From Streptomyces tendae (lineage in GTDB: Bacteria; Actinomycetota; Actinomycetes; Streptomycetales; Streptomycetaceae), in the NCBI RefSeq assembly GCF_014650435.1, contig NZ_BMUY01000009.1, forward strand, positions 310,001 to 374,000: 64,000 nt of DNA. Reading direction: 5' to 3'. A program made the translations under genes and the position numbers. The number at the start of each line of letters is the position of its first letter. The first letter of the stretch is position 1. Below the pieces are notes generated by a model. It was not told the DNA's origin, ran no database searches, and worked only from the letters and a program-made list of their open reading frames with translations. Of the stretch, positions 30,404-39,251 are shown one piece after another.

Positions 30404-31336
30404 ATGAAGCTGGTCTTCGCCGGTACCCCCGAGGTCGCCGTCCCCGCCCTGGACGCCCTGATCGCCTCCGGGCGTCACGAGGTGGCCGCCGTCGTCACGC
30501 GGCCCGACGCTCCGGCCGGACGCGGGCGCCGACTGGTCGCCTCGCCCGTGGCCGAGCGGGCCGAGGAGGCCGGGATCGAGGTGCTCAAGCCCGCGAAGCC
30601 GCGCGACCCCGACTTCCTGGACCGGCTGCGCGAGATCGCCCCCGACTGCTGCCCCGTCGTCGCCTACGGCGCCCTGCTGCCCCGCGTCGCCCTGGACGTG
30701 CCCGCCCGCGGCTGGGTCAACCTGCACTTCTCGCTGCTGCCCGCCTGGCGCGGCGCCGCCCCCGTGCAGCACGCGCTGATGGCGGGCGACGAGATCACCG
30801 GCGCGTCCACCTTCCTGATCGAGGAGGGCCTGGACTCCGGCCCCGTGTACGGGACGGTCACCGAAACCGTCCGCCCCACCGACACCAGCGGCGACCTGCT
30901 GACCCGGCTGGCCTTCGCCGGCGCCGGTCTGCTCGCGGCCACCATGGACGGCATCGAGGACGGCAGCCTGAAGGCCGTACCGCAGCCGGACGAGGGCGTC
31001 ACCCTCGCCCCGAAGATCACCGTCGAGGACGCCCGGGTCGACTGGACCGCCCCGGCGCTGCGCGTGGACCGGGTGGTACGCGGCTGCACCCCGGCCCCCG
31101 GCGCGTGGACCACCTTCCGCGGCGAGCGGCTCAAGCTCGTACAGGCCCTGCCCCTGCCCGACCGTACGGACCTGGCCCCGGGGCAGCTCGCCGCGGGGAA
31201 GAACAACGTGTACGTCGGTACCGGCTCGCACGCCGTCGAGCTGCTGTGGGTCCAGGCCCAGGGCAAGAAGCCGATGCGGGCCGCGGACTGGGCGCGCGGG
31301 GCGCGGATCACCGAGGGGGAGCTGCTCGGCGCCTGA
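30404..31336 (+). CDS. fmt: Methionyl-tRNA formyltransferase
   Basis: The protein formylates initiator Met-tRNA using 10-formyl-THF. It has 310 residues. The ATG at 30404 gives KLVFAGTPEVAVPAL. The catalytic motif NLHFSLLPAWRGAAP supplies Asn and His, and LDSGPVY supplies the Asp. rsmB follows after 85 bases, the usual fmt-rsmB pair. Confidence 0.96.
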   Translation: MKLVFAGTPEVAVPALDALIASGRHEVAAVVTRPDAPAGRGRRLVASPVAERAEEAGIEVLKPAKPRDPDFLDRLREIAPDCCPVVAYGALLPRVALDVPARGWVNLHFSLLPAWRGAAPVQHALMAGDEITGASTFLIEEGLDSGPVYGTVTETVRPTDTSGDLLTRLAFAGAGLLAATMDGIEDGSLKAVPQPDEGVTLAPKITVEDARVDWTAPALRVDRVVRGCTPAPGAWTTFRGERLKLVQALPLPDRTDLAPGQLAAGKNNVYVGTGSHAVELLWVQAQGKKPMRAADWARGARITEGELLGA

Positions 31337-31421
31337 CCCGCGCCCCGCCCCGACTTCACCGTTCACCGGCCCGGCGTACGCTGGTGAGCGCACTTCATCC
31401 CACACCCGGAGCACCTTTTTC

Positions 31422-32840
31422 GTGAGCGAGCAGCCCCGCCGTCCCCGCAAGCCCGGCAAGCCGTACCGCAGGCCCCAGAAGGACCCCGTCCGCATCCTCG
31501 CCTTCGAGGCGCTCCGGGCCGTGGACGAGCGGGACGCGTACGCCAACCTCGTGCTGCCGCCGCTGCTGCGCAAGGCGCGTGAAGCGGGCGAGTTCGACGC
31601 CCGGGACGCGGCCCTCGCGACCGAGCTGGTGTACGGGACGCTGCGCCGGCAGGGGACGTACGACGCGATCATCGCGGACTGCGTGGACCGGCCGCTGCGC
31701 GAGGTCGATCCGCCGGTCCTCGACGTCCTCAGCCTGGGCGTGCACCAGCTGCTGGGGACGCGCATCCCGAGCCACGCCGCCGTCTCCGCCTCCGTGGAGC
31801 TGGCGCGGGTGGTGCTGGGGGACGGGCGGGCCAAGTTCGTCAACGCGGTGCTGCGCAAGGTGGCCCGGGACGACCTCGACGGCTGGCTCGAGCGCGTCGC
31901 CCCGCCCTACGACGAGGACCCCGAGGACCACCTGGCCGTCGTGCACTCGCACCCGCGCTGGGTGGTCTCCGCGCTGTGGGACTCGCTGGGCGGCGGCCGC
32001 ACCGGCATCGAGGAACTGCTGGCCGCCGACAACGAACGCCCCGAGGTCACCCTCGTCGCGCGGCCGGGCCGGGCCACCCGCGAGGAGTTGCTCGGCGAGG
32101 AGGCCGCCGTACCGGGGCGCTGGTCGCCGTACGCCGTGCGGCTGAGCGAGGGCGGCGAACCCGGGGCCGTCGAGGCCGTGCGGGAGGGCCGCGCCGGGGT
32201 GCAGGACGAGGGCAGCCAGCTGGTCGCCCTGGCCCTCGCCAACGCGCCGCTGGACGGGCCCGACCGGCGCTGGCTGGACGGGTGCGCGGGACCCGGCGGC
32301 AAGGCGGCGCTCCTCGGCGCCCTGGCCGCCGAGCGGGGAGCCTTCCTGCTGGCCTCGGAGAAGCAGCCGCACCGCGCCGGGCTCGTGGCCAGGGCGCTGG
32401 ACGGCAATCCGGGCCCCTACCAGGTGATCGCCGCCGATGGGACGCGCCCGGCGTGGCGGCCCGGCAGCTTCGACCGCGTCCTGGTCGACGTGCCGTGCAC
32501 CGGGCTCGGTGCCCTGCGCCGCCGGCCCGAGGCACGCTGGCGGCGCCGCCCCGAGGACCTGGACGGCTTCGCCCCGCTCCAGCGCGGGCTGCTGCGCAGT
32601 GCCCTGGAGGCCGTACGGGTCGGGGGCGTCGTCGCCTACGCGACCTGCTCACCCCACCTCGCCGAGACCCGGGCCGTCGTCGCGGACGTCCTCAAGCAAC
32701 GCCCCGACACCGACCTCGTCGACGCCCGCCCGCTGCTGCCCGACGTCCCCGCCCTGGGCGAGGGCCCCGACCTCCAGCTCTGGCCCCACCTCCACGGCAC
32801 GGACGCCATGTACCTGGCCCTGATCCGCCGCACCGCGTAA
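31422..32840 (+). CDS. rsmB: 16S rRNA (cytosine-967-C5) methyltransferase RsmB
   Basis: This SAM-dependent methyltransferase of the NOL1/NOP2/Sun family modifies 16S rRNA C967. It has 472 residues with an N-terminal NusB-like RNA-binding domain (residues about 20-160, EFDARDAALATELVYGTLRR). The SAM site reads LDGCAGPGGKAA. The catalytic cysteines lie in VDVPCTGLGALRRRPEARW and YATCSPHL. The GTG start follows GGAGCACC. It is the last gene of the fmt-rsmB pair. Confidence 0.93.
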   Translation: MSEQPRRPRKPGKPYRRPQKDPVRILAFEALRAVDERDAYANLVLPPLLRKAREAGEFDARDAALATELVYGTLRRQGTYDAIIADCVDRPLREVDPPVLDVLSLGVHQLLGTRIPSHAAVSASVELARVVLGDGRAKFVNAVLRKVARDDLDGWLERVAPPYDEDPEDHLAVVHSHPRWVVSALWDSLGGGRTGIEELLAADNERPEVTLVARPGRATREELLGEEAAVPGRWSPYAVRLSEGGEPGAVEAVREGRAGVQDEGSQLVALALANAPLDGPDRRWLDGCAGPGGKAALLGALAAERGAFLLASEKQPHRAGLVARALDGNPGPYQVIAADGTRPAWRPGSFDRVLVDVPCTGLGALRRRPEARWRRRPEDLDGFAPLQRGLLRSALEAVRVGGVVAYATCSPHLAETRAVVADVLKQRPDTDLVDARPLLPDVPALGEGPDLQLWPHLHGTDAMYLALIRRTA

Positions 32841-32941
32841 CACACCCCAAAGGGATACGGGGCTGTGCCACGCTGCACCTCCGCCGCGCAGGCGCGAGCA
32901 GCCACCCGCAGCCCGAACCCGACGACGACCCGCAACCACCC

Positions 32942-32979
32942 CAGGGGCGCGGGGAACTGCGCGACCAGCCCCCACCGGC
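32942..32979 (+). repeat. 38-bp dispersed Streptomyces-type element, copy 2
   Basis: This copy is identical over 38 bases to the one at 9539-9576 and in the same orientation. Here its end runs into a tandem array. Confidence 0.8.
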
Positions 32980-33110
32980 CCGCAGCCGACGAACAACCCC
33001 CCACCGGCCCGCGGCCGACGACGAACCGCACCGGCCCCGCGGCCGACCAACACCCCGCACCGGCCCCGCGGCCGACCAACACCCCCGGCCCGGCGGCCGA
33101 CGAACACCCG
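32973..33110 (+). repeat. Five-unit degenerate tandem repeat upstream of rpe
   Basis: Five units built on CACCGGCCC-CG-GGCCGACGAAC begin near 32973, 33002, 33029, 33058 and 33085, with periods alternating near 29 and 27 bases. Units 3 and 4 are almost identical. The array fills most of the 324-base rsmB-rpe gap. Downstream of it, CCATGCC and GGCATGG (33124-33130 and 33145-33151) can pair just before the rpe ribosome site. No promoter is obvious. Confidence 0.75.
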
Positions 33111-33164
33111 ACCCCGGGGGGACCCATGCCGCCCACCCCCGGAGGGCATGGCACGCTTAGGAGC

Positions 33165-33851
33165 ATGCCCGCGCAGATCAACCCCAGCATCCTGTCCGCC
33201 GACTTCGCCCGCCTCGCGGACGAGGCCGAGGCGGTCCGGGGAGCCGACTGGCTCCACGTCGACGTCATGGACAACCACTTCGTCCCGAACCTCACGCTCG
33301 GCGTACCGGTGGTCGAGTCCCTGGCCCGCGCCACCGACACCCCGCTGGACTGCCACCTCATGATCGAGGCCCCCGACCGCTGGGCCCCGCAGTACGTGGA
33401 GGCGGGCGCCGGGTCCGTCACCTTCCACGCCGAGGCGGCCGCCGCGCCGGTCCGGCTGGCCCGGGAGATCCGGGCCAAGGGCGCCCGCGCGTCCATGGCG
33501 CTGAAGCCCGCGACGCCGATCGAGCCGTACGAGGACCTGCTCCCCGAGCTCGACATGCTGCTGATCATGACGGTTGAACCCGGCTTCGGCGGGCAGGCGT
33601 TCCTCGACATCATGCTTCCCAAGATCCGCCGCACCCGTGAGCTGATCAAGAAGCACGGTCTGGAGCTGTGGCTCCAGGTCGACGGCGGTGTCTCGGCGTC
33701 CACGATCGAGCGGTGCGCCGACGCCGGCGCCGACGTCTTCGTCGCGGGCTCCGCCGTGTACGGGGCGTCCGACCCGGCCGAGGCGGTACGTGCACTGCGC
33801 ACGCAGGCGGACGCGGCCACCGCCAAGGCATCCTGGTCCTGCGACCACTGA
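33165..33851 (+). CDS. rpe: Ribulose-phosphate 3-epimerase
   Basis: The protein interconverts ribulose 5-phosphate and xylulose 5-phosphate in the pentose phosphate pathway. It has 228 residues. The ATG at 33165, after TTAGGAGC, gives PAQINPSILSADFARL. Metal and substrate motifs are HVDVMDNHFVPN, DCHLMIE, TVEPGFGGQ and VDGGVS. All fit a TIM-barrel epimerase. Confidence 0.96.
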   Translation: MPAQINPSILSADFARLADEAEAVRGADWLHVDVMDNHFVPNLTLGVPVVESLARATDTPLDCHLMIEAPDRWAPQYVEAGAGSVTFHAEAAAAPVRLAREIRAKGARASMALKPATPIEPYEDLLPELDMLLIMTVEPGFGGQAFLDIMLPKIRRTRELIKKHGLELWLQVDGGVSASTIERCADAGADVFVAGSAVYGASDPAEAVRALRTQADAATAKASWSCDH

Positions 33852-33952
33852 GGAACAGAAAGTGAACGGCTCCCATCAGGGCTGATCAACAGCGCCGAAT
33901 CTGCAAGGATGAACGGCGTATCCAGAGTGTGAACAGCAGTGAGGAGATCGCC

Positions 33953-34972
33953 GTGTCGGGTATGTCGGCGGGCCGTTCAGCCATGCGGATGGGACCCGCT
34001 GAGCTGGTCCAGGCGGCGGCCATGGCCCGCCGCTTCTACCTCGAGGGAAAGTCCAAGATCCAGATCGCGGAGGAGTTCGGCGTCAGCCGCTTCAAGGTGG
34101 CCAGGGTTCTCGAGACCGCCCTCGAGCGGGACCTTGTACGAATCGAGATCCGGGTGCCGGCCGAGCTGGACGCCGAGCGCTCGGACGCCCTGCGCGCCCG
34201 CTACGGGCTCCGGCACGCCGTCGTGGTGGAGTCCCCGGCCGACGCCGAGGAGACACCCGACCCGGAGAACCTGGGGGAGGTGGCCGCCGACCTGCTCGGC
34301 GAGCTGGTCAACGAGGGCGACGTGCTCGGGCTGGCCTGGGGCCGGTCCACCATCCACATGGCGGCCGCGCTGGACCGGCTGCCGCCGTGCACCGTGGTCC
34401 AGCTGACGGGTGTGTACGACGCCGGGACCGCCGAGCGCGGCTCGGTGGAGGCCGTGCGCCGCGCCGCCCAGGTGTCGGGCGGCGACGCCCACCCCATCTA
34501 CGCGCCGATGCTGCTGCCGGACGCGGCCACCGCGCAGGCGCTGCGGCACCAGACCGGGATCGCCCGGGCCTTCGAGTACTTCGACAAGGTCACGGTCGCC
34601 TGCGTCTCCATCGGCTCCTGGGAGCCCGGCATCTCGACGGTGCACGACATGCTCAGCGACGAGGAGCGCGCGCACTACGCCTCCCTCGGGGTCGCCGCCG
34701 AGATGTCCGCACACCTCTTCGACGCCGAGGGCCGCCGGGTCGGACGGGACCTGGGGGAGCGGTGCATCACCGTCAAGGCCGACCAGCTCCGCCGTATCCC
34801 CGAGGTGGTGGCGATCGCGGGCGGGCAGCGCAAAGCCGCGGCCATCGACGCGGTGCTGCGCTCCGGTCTCATCACCAGCCTGGTGACGGACACGTCGGCC
34901 GCGGACTATCTGATGACGGCCGGCTCGGCACCGAAGTCGACGCTCAACCGGACGGACCCCGACGGAATCTGA
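33953..34972 (+). CDS. SorC/DeoR-type sugar-responsive transcription regulator
   Basis: This protein has about 339 residues. An N-terminal helix-turn-helix (KSKIQIAEEFGVSRFKVARVL) is followed by a SorC-type sugar-phosphate-binding domain (GDVLGLAWGRST, VQLTGVYD and VVAIAGGQRKAAAI). The GTG at 33953 is chosen because GAGGAG lies six bases before it; an in-frame GTG at 33929 lacks a site. Family members sense phosphorylated sugars. No sugar operon adjoins it, though rpe is upstream. Confidence 0.88.
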   Translation: MSGMSAGRSAMRMGPAELVQAAAMARRFYLEGKSKIQIAEEFGVSRFKVARVLETALERDLVRIEIRVPAELDAERSDALRARYGLRHAVVVESPADAEETPDPENLGEVAADLLGELVNEGDVLGLAWGRSTIHMAAALDRLPPCTVVQLTGVYDAGTAERGSVEAVRRAAQVSGGDAHPIYAPMLLPDAATAQALRHQTGIARAFEYFDKVTVACVSIGSWEPGISTVHDMLSDEERAHYASLGVAAEMSAHLFDAEGRRVGRDLGERCITVKADQLRRIPEVVAIAGGQRKAAAIDAVLRSGLITSLVTDTSAADYLMTAGSAPKSTLNRTDPDGI

Positions 34973-35027
34973 CGGCGATTCAGCGGGGAAGCGGGAAATC
35001 AGGGAAACACGGGAGGAAGGGCGCGAG

Positions 35028-35381
35028 ATGACCGAGGACTCCGCGGGACGGCTCGTGGTCACGCTGGACCTCGGCGGGGTCACGGACAAGGCGGGGCTGA
35101 TGGACCGCTGCGCCCGTGACCTGGCGCTGCCCGACTGGTTCGGCCGCAACTGGGACGCGCTCGCCGACTCCCTCGCCGACCCCTCCGTCTGGCCGGAGGG
35201 CGCGGCGGACCAGGGCCTGGTGCTGGTCGTGGAGGGCTGGCGGGCGTACGCCGAGGCGCGGCCCGAGGAGTGGGCCGTCGCCGAGGAGGTCTTCGCCGAG
35301 GCCACCGACCGCGGCCCGGGGCTCTTCGTCACCCTCGGTCCTGGAGGTTCCTCCAAGGACCCCGCTGACCAGCCTGGATGA
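35028..35381 (+). CDS. Barstar-family protein without an adjacent barnase
   Basis: This 117-residue protein has the barstar layout: LDLGGVTDKAGLMDRCAR, the core LPDWFGRNWDALADSL, and LVLVVEGW. In barstar the helix around the Trp-Phe-Gly-x-Asn-Trp-Asp-Ala motif blocks the active site of a secreted RNase. I see no guanyl-specific RNase gene in the window, so its partner must be elsewhere or lost. It starts at ATG 55 bases after the SorC-type gene and may be co-transcribed with it. Confidence 0.88.
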   Translation: MTEDSAGRLVVTLDLGGVTDKAGLMDRCARDLALPDWFGRNWDALADSLADPSVWPEGAADQGLVLVVEGWRAYAEARPEEWAVAEEVFAEATDRGPGLFVTLGPGGSSKDPADQPG

Positions 35382-35489
35382 TCTGCCCGGGGGTTATCGG
35401 CCACCCGTCATGGGAGAATGAAGTACGTGCTCTTTCCCCCTGGCTGACCTGTCCGGGGGCCACCTCTGATCGACTGGGATGTGCAGCAC

Positions 35490-36932
35490 GTGCGTTTCCT
35501 GAATGACATCCAGCCCTCGTACGACCTGACGTACGACGACGTGTTCATGGTGCCGAGCCGCTCCGCCGTCGGCTCCCGGCAGGGCGTGGACCTCGGCTCC
35601 CCGGACGGCACGGGCACCACGATCCCGCTGGTCGTCGCCAACATGACCGCCATCGCGGGCCGCCGGATGGCCGAGACGGTGGCCCGGCGCGGCGGCCTCG
35701 TGGTCATCCCGCAGGACATCCCCATCGAGGTCGTCACCGACGTCGTCTCCTGGGTGAAGAGCCGCCACCTCGTCCTGGACACCCCCATCGTGCTGGCCCC
35801 GCACCAGACGGTCGCGGACGCGCTGTCCCTGCTGCCCAAGCGGGCGCACAACGCCGGGGTCGTCGTGGACGAGGACCACAAGCCGGTCGGTGTGGTCACC
35901 GACGCCGACCTGTCCGGCGTGGACCGCTTCACCCAGCTCGAGGAGGTCATGTCCAAGGACCTGATCCTCATCGACGCCGACCTGGACCCGCGCGAGGCGT
36001 TCAACACCCTCGACGCCGCCAACCGGCGCTACGCCCCCGCAGTGGACAAGGACGGCCGCCTCGCCGGCATCCTCACCCGCAAGGGCGCCCTGCGCGCCAC
36101 CCTGTACACCCCGGCCGTCGACGGCGAGGGCAGGCTGCGCATCGCCGCCGCCGTCGGGATCAACGGCGACGTGGCGGGCAAGGCCAAGCAGCTGCTCGAC
36201 GCGGGTGTGGACACCCTCGTCATCGACACCGCGCACGGTCACCAGGAGTCGATGATCAGCGCGGTCAAGGTGGTGCGCGAGCTGGACCCGCGGGTCCCGA
36301 TCGTCGCGGGCAACATCGTCTCCGCCGAGGGTGTGCGCGACCTGATCGAGGCGGGCGCCGACATCGTCAAGGTCGGCGTCGGCCCCGGCGCCATGTGCAC
36401 CACCCGGATGATGACCGGCGTGGGCCGGCCGCAGTTCTCCGCCGTCCTGGAGTGCGCCGCCGAGGCGAAGAAGTACGGCAAGCACGTGTGGGCCGACGGC
36501 GGCGTCCGCCACCCGCGCGACGTGGCGATGGCCCTCGCGGCCGGTGCGTCCAACGTGATGGTCGGCTCCTGGTTCGCGGGTACGTACGAGTCCCCGGGCG
36601 ACCTCCAGCACGACGCCAACGGGCGCGCCTACAAGGAGTCCTTCGGCATGGCCTCCGCCCGCGCGGTGCGCAACCGCACCTCGGAGGAGTCGGCGTACGA
36701 CCGGGCCCGCAAGGCGCTGTTCGAGGAGGGCATCTCCACCTCGCGGATGTTCCTGGACCCGGCCCGTCCCGGCGTCGAGGACCTGATCGATGCGATCATC
36801 GCGGGTGTCCGCTCCTCCTGCACCTACGCCGGTGCGGGCTCCCTGGAGGAGTTCGCCGAGAAGGCCATCGTCGGCATCCAGAGCGCCGCAGGCTACGCCG
36901 AGGGCAAGCCGCTGCACGCCAGCTGGAGCTGA
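35490..36932 (+). CDS. guaB1: GuaB1-type IMP dehydrogenase family protein (likely GMP reductase)
   Basis: This CBS-containing member of the IMPDH/GMPR family has about 480 residues. Residues about 92-205 hold two CBS domains (TVADALSLL to AGILTRKGALR) for nucleotide sensing. The catalytic Cys loop is VGPGAMCTTRMMTGVG. Actinobacterial GuaB1 has been reported to act as a GMP reductase rather than IMPDH, giving IMP from GMP for purine salvage. The GTG at 35490 gives RFLNDIQPSYDLTYDDV; a GTG nine bases upstream is also in frame but lies too close to the GGGA site. Confidence 0.88.
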   Translation: MRFLNDIQPSYDLTYDDVFMVPSRSAVGSRQGVDLGSPDGTGTTIPLVVANMTAIAGRRMAETVARRGGLVVIPQDIPIEVVTDVVSWVKSRHLVLDTPIVLAPHQTVADALSLLPKRAHNAGVVVDEDHKPVGVVTDADLSGVDRFTQLEEVMSKDLILIDADLDPREAFNTLDAANRRYAPAVDKDGRLAGILTRKGALRATLYTPAVDGEGRLRIAAAVGINGDVAGKAKQLLDAGVDTLVIDTAHGHQESMISAVKVVRELDPRVPIVAGNIVSAEGVRDLIEAGADIVKVGVGPGAMCTTRMMTGVGRPQFSAVLECAAEAKKYGKHVWADGGVRHPRDVAMALAAGASNVMVGSWFAGTYESPGDLQHDANGRAYKESFGMASARAVRNRTSEESAYDRARKALFEEGISTSRMFLDPARPGVEDLIDAIIAGVRSSCTYAGAGSLEEFAEKAIVGIQSAAGYAEGKPLHASWS

Positions 36933-37005
36933 TCGGCGCCCGTCACCGTCCACCGTCCCGTCAGGTCTGCTTGACGTCAGGCAGGCTTGACGCGACGCTG
37001 GGCGC

Positions 37006-37401
37006 ATGACGACACCGCAGAGCATCGAGCCGGAGCACACCCTGCTGACCGCCGTGGCCCGCCTCGACGAGCTGCGCGCCCGCGAGTCCCTCGCCGGGTT
37101 CGGCAGCGACGACGAGGCCCTGGACCGCCCCCAGCTCCTGGAACTGCTCGCCCTGAGCGAGGTGGTCGCCCGCAAGGCCGCCTACGGGCGCCAGCTCACC
37201 GTGCGCGCCGCCCGCGAGGCCGGTGCCTCCTGGGCGCAGATCGGGGCCGCTCTCGGCACCAGCAAGCAGGCCGCCTGGGAGGCGCACACCCGCTGGATCG
37301 ATGCCCAGGAGGCCGCCCGCGGCCAGCCCGGACAGATCGGCTTCGACGCCGCGGACGCGGCCGAGGCGCGGGCCGTCGCGGGTGAAGCGGACGGCCACTG
37401 A
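37006..37401 (+). CDS. Small helix-turn-helix protein
   Basis: This 131-residue protein has a central helix-turn-helix, SWAQIGAALGTSKQAAWEAH, much like that of the gene at 29549-30100. An Ala/Asp-rich tail follows. The ATG start has no strong ribosome site. CTTGACG occurs twice upstream (about 36970-36995), which could be promoter or operator half-sites. I do not recognise a specific function. Confidence 0.75.
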   Translation: MTTPQSIEPEHTLLTAVARLDELRARESLAGFGSDDEALDRPQLLELLALSEVVARKAAYGRQLTVRAAREAGASWAQIGAALGTSKQAAWEAHTRWIDAQEAARGQPGQIGFDAADAAEARAVAGEADGH

Positions 37402-37500
37402 CCGGCCTCCGCCGGGTCGCCGGGCGCGGTCCCGGACCGGTCGCCGACCAGGCCCGATCCGCCGTCCGCCGACGCCGGGCGGAACGCCGCACACCCCGCG

Positions 37501-37595
37501 CGCAACGAACACCCGCGCTGCCGCGTCGAACGCAACGATCGTGCTCGAACGCGCAAGGTTGCTGCATTACCGGGGCACCGCCGCGCTCGTAGTGT
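37501..37595 (+). promoter_or_regulatory. Permease promoter with three phased CGCAA sites (Lrp/AsnC-type operator array)
   Basis: CGCAACGA occurs at 37501-37508 and 37531-37538, and CGCAAGG at 37552-37558, with spacings of 30 and 21 bases. A promoter TTACCG (37567-37572), 17 bases, TAGTGT (37590-37595) begins 15 bases after the start of the third site. The same three-site layout precedes the DavA-like gene. The rest of the 344-base gap (37402-37745) shows only GC-rich sequence and the AAAGGAG ribosome site near 37731. Confidence 0.6.
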
Positions 37596-37745
37596 TCTGC
37601 GCTGTACGTGGCGTGGCGGGGACCCCGCTCGGTGGGTTCCCGTTCTGCACGAGCGCGCCCGCCGGTCCCCGCCGCTCCCCAGGCCCGCCCGGAGCCCGTC
37701 CGCCCAGCCCGGCGGAGCCACCGGCAGCGACAAAGGAGTCAACGC

Positions 37746-39236
37746 GTGCTCGACCAAGGCGCACCCCCGCACCACGACGCATCGGCCGCCCCCTCGTCCC
37801 CGGGCCTGGCCGCGCGCCTCATGCGCCGCAAGCCGGTGGAACGCCTGGTCGCGGAGGGCGGCCAGGGCGAGGGCGGCAGCCTCCGCCGCTCCCTCGGCCT
37901 CTGGCAGCTCACGATGATCAGCATCGGCGCCACCCTAGGCACCGGCATCTTCGTCGTCCTCGGCGAGGCCGTCCCCAAGGCCGGACCGGCCGTCACGCTG
38001 TCCTTCGTCGTCGCGGGCCTCACCGCGCTCTTCTCGGCCCTGTCCTACGCCGAGCTGGCCGGCACCATCCCGGTCGCCGGATCCTCGTACTCGTACGCCT
38101 ACGCCACCATGGGCGAACTGGTCGCCTGGATCTGCGGCTGGTGCCTGGTCCTGGAGTACGGCGTGTCCGTGGCCGCCGTCGCCGTCGGCTGGGGCGAGTA
38201 CCTGAACGAGCTGCTCGACGGCACCATCGGCGTCACCCTCCCTGCGGCCCTGTCGGCACCGCCCGGCGACGGCGGCATCTTCAACCTGCCCGCGCTGATC
38301 GTCGTACTCCTGGCCATGACGTTCCTGCTCGGCGGCGCCCGCGAGTCCGCCCGCGCCAACACGATCATGGTCGTCGTCAAGATCGCGGCACTGGTGCTGT
38401 TCTGCGCGATCGGCGTGCAGGGCTTCCGCTCCGGCAACTACGAGCACTTCATGCCGCTCGGCATGGCCGGGGTCAGCGCGGCCGGTGCGACGCTCTTCTT
38501 CTCCTACATCGGCTTCGACGCCGCCTCCACCGCCGGCGAGGAGGCCAAGAACGCCCAGCGCGACCTGCCCCGCGCGATCATGCTTTCCCTGGTCATCGTC
38601 ACGGTGCTGTACGTCCTGGTCGCGGCCGTCGCCGTCGGCGCCAAGCCCTGGCGGACCTTCACCGACTCCGAGGCGTCCCTCGCGCAGATTATGACCGACG
38701 TCACCGGGCAGAGCTTCTGGGGCACCCTGCTGGCCTTCTGCGCCGTCGTCGCCATCGCCAGCGTCGTGCTGACCGTCCTCTACGGCCAGACCCGCGTCCT
38801 GTTCGCCATGTCCCGCGACGGACTGGTGCCCAAGGTCTTCTCCAAGGTCCACCCGAAGACCGGCGCGCCGCGCGCCAACACGCTGATCGTCTCCCTGTTC
38901 TGCGGCGTCCTCGCCGCCGCCATCCCGCTCGGGCAACTCGCCGACGCCACCAGCATCGGCACCCTCTTCGCCTTCGCCCTGGTCAACGTGGCCGTCGTGG
39001 TGCTGCGCCGGACCCGCCCCGAGATGCGCCGCACCTTCCGGGTCCCGCTGTCGCCGGTCCTGCCCGCCCTCGGCTTCGGCTTCTGCGTCTGGATGATGGG
39101 CAGCCTGTCCACCGTCACCTGGGTGGTCTTCGGTGTCTGGATGGCCGTCGGGCTCGTGTTCTACTTCGTGTACGGCCACCGCCGCTCCCGACTCGCCACA
39201 CCGGACCCCGCCGAGGTCCGGACGCACCAGAAGTGA
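37746..39236 (+). CDS. APC-family amino acid permease (cationic amino acid transporter type)
   Basis: This 496-residue membrane protein has about 12-13 helices. It starts at GTG 37746, eight bases after AAAGGAG. Early motifs IGATLGTGIFVVLGEA and YAELAGTIPVAGSSYSYAY are those of cationic amino acid (CAT) permeases, and FFSYIGFDAASTAGEEAKN is the CAT-type substrate region. It probably imports lysine or arginine; the exact substrate is inferred. The Lrp/AsnC gene follows after 15 bases, and the promoter shares operator sites with the amino acid monooxygenase genes. Confidence 0.9.
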   Translation: MLDQGAPPHHDASAAPSSPGLAARLMRRKPVERLVAEGGQGEGGSLRRSLGLWQLTMISIGATLGTGIFVVLGEAVPKAGPAVTLSFVVAGLTALFSALSYAELAGTIPVAGSSYSYAYATMGELVAWICGWCLVLEYGVSVAAVAVGWGEYLNELLDGTIGVTLPAALSAPPGDGGIFNLPALIVVLLAMTFLLGGARESARANTIMVVVKIAALVLFCAIGVQGFRSGNYEHFMPLGMAGVSAAGATLFFSYIGFDAASTAGEEAKNAQRDLPRAIMLSLVIVTVLYVLVAAVAVGAKPWRTFTDSEASLAQIMTDVTGQSFWGTLLAFCAVVAIASVVLTVLYGQTRVLFAMSRDGLVPKVFSKVHPKTGAPRANTLIVSLFCGVLAAAIPLGQLADATSIGTLFAFALVNVAVVVLRRTRPEMRRTFRVPLSPVLPALGFGFCVWMMGSLSTVTWVVFGVWMAVGLVFYFVYGHRRSRLATPDPAEVRTHQK

Positions 39237-39251
39237 AGTGAACGACCCGCA

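Noticed and set aside
32973..33110. Possible CRISPR array
   Set aside because: The units abut one another with gradual decay. There are no unique spacers of constant length and no cas genes.
34977..35490. Barnase-barstar toxin-immunity locus
   Set aside because: No RNase gene flanks the barstar on either strand. The neighbours are a SorC-type regulator and guaB1.
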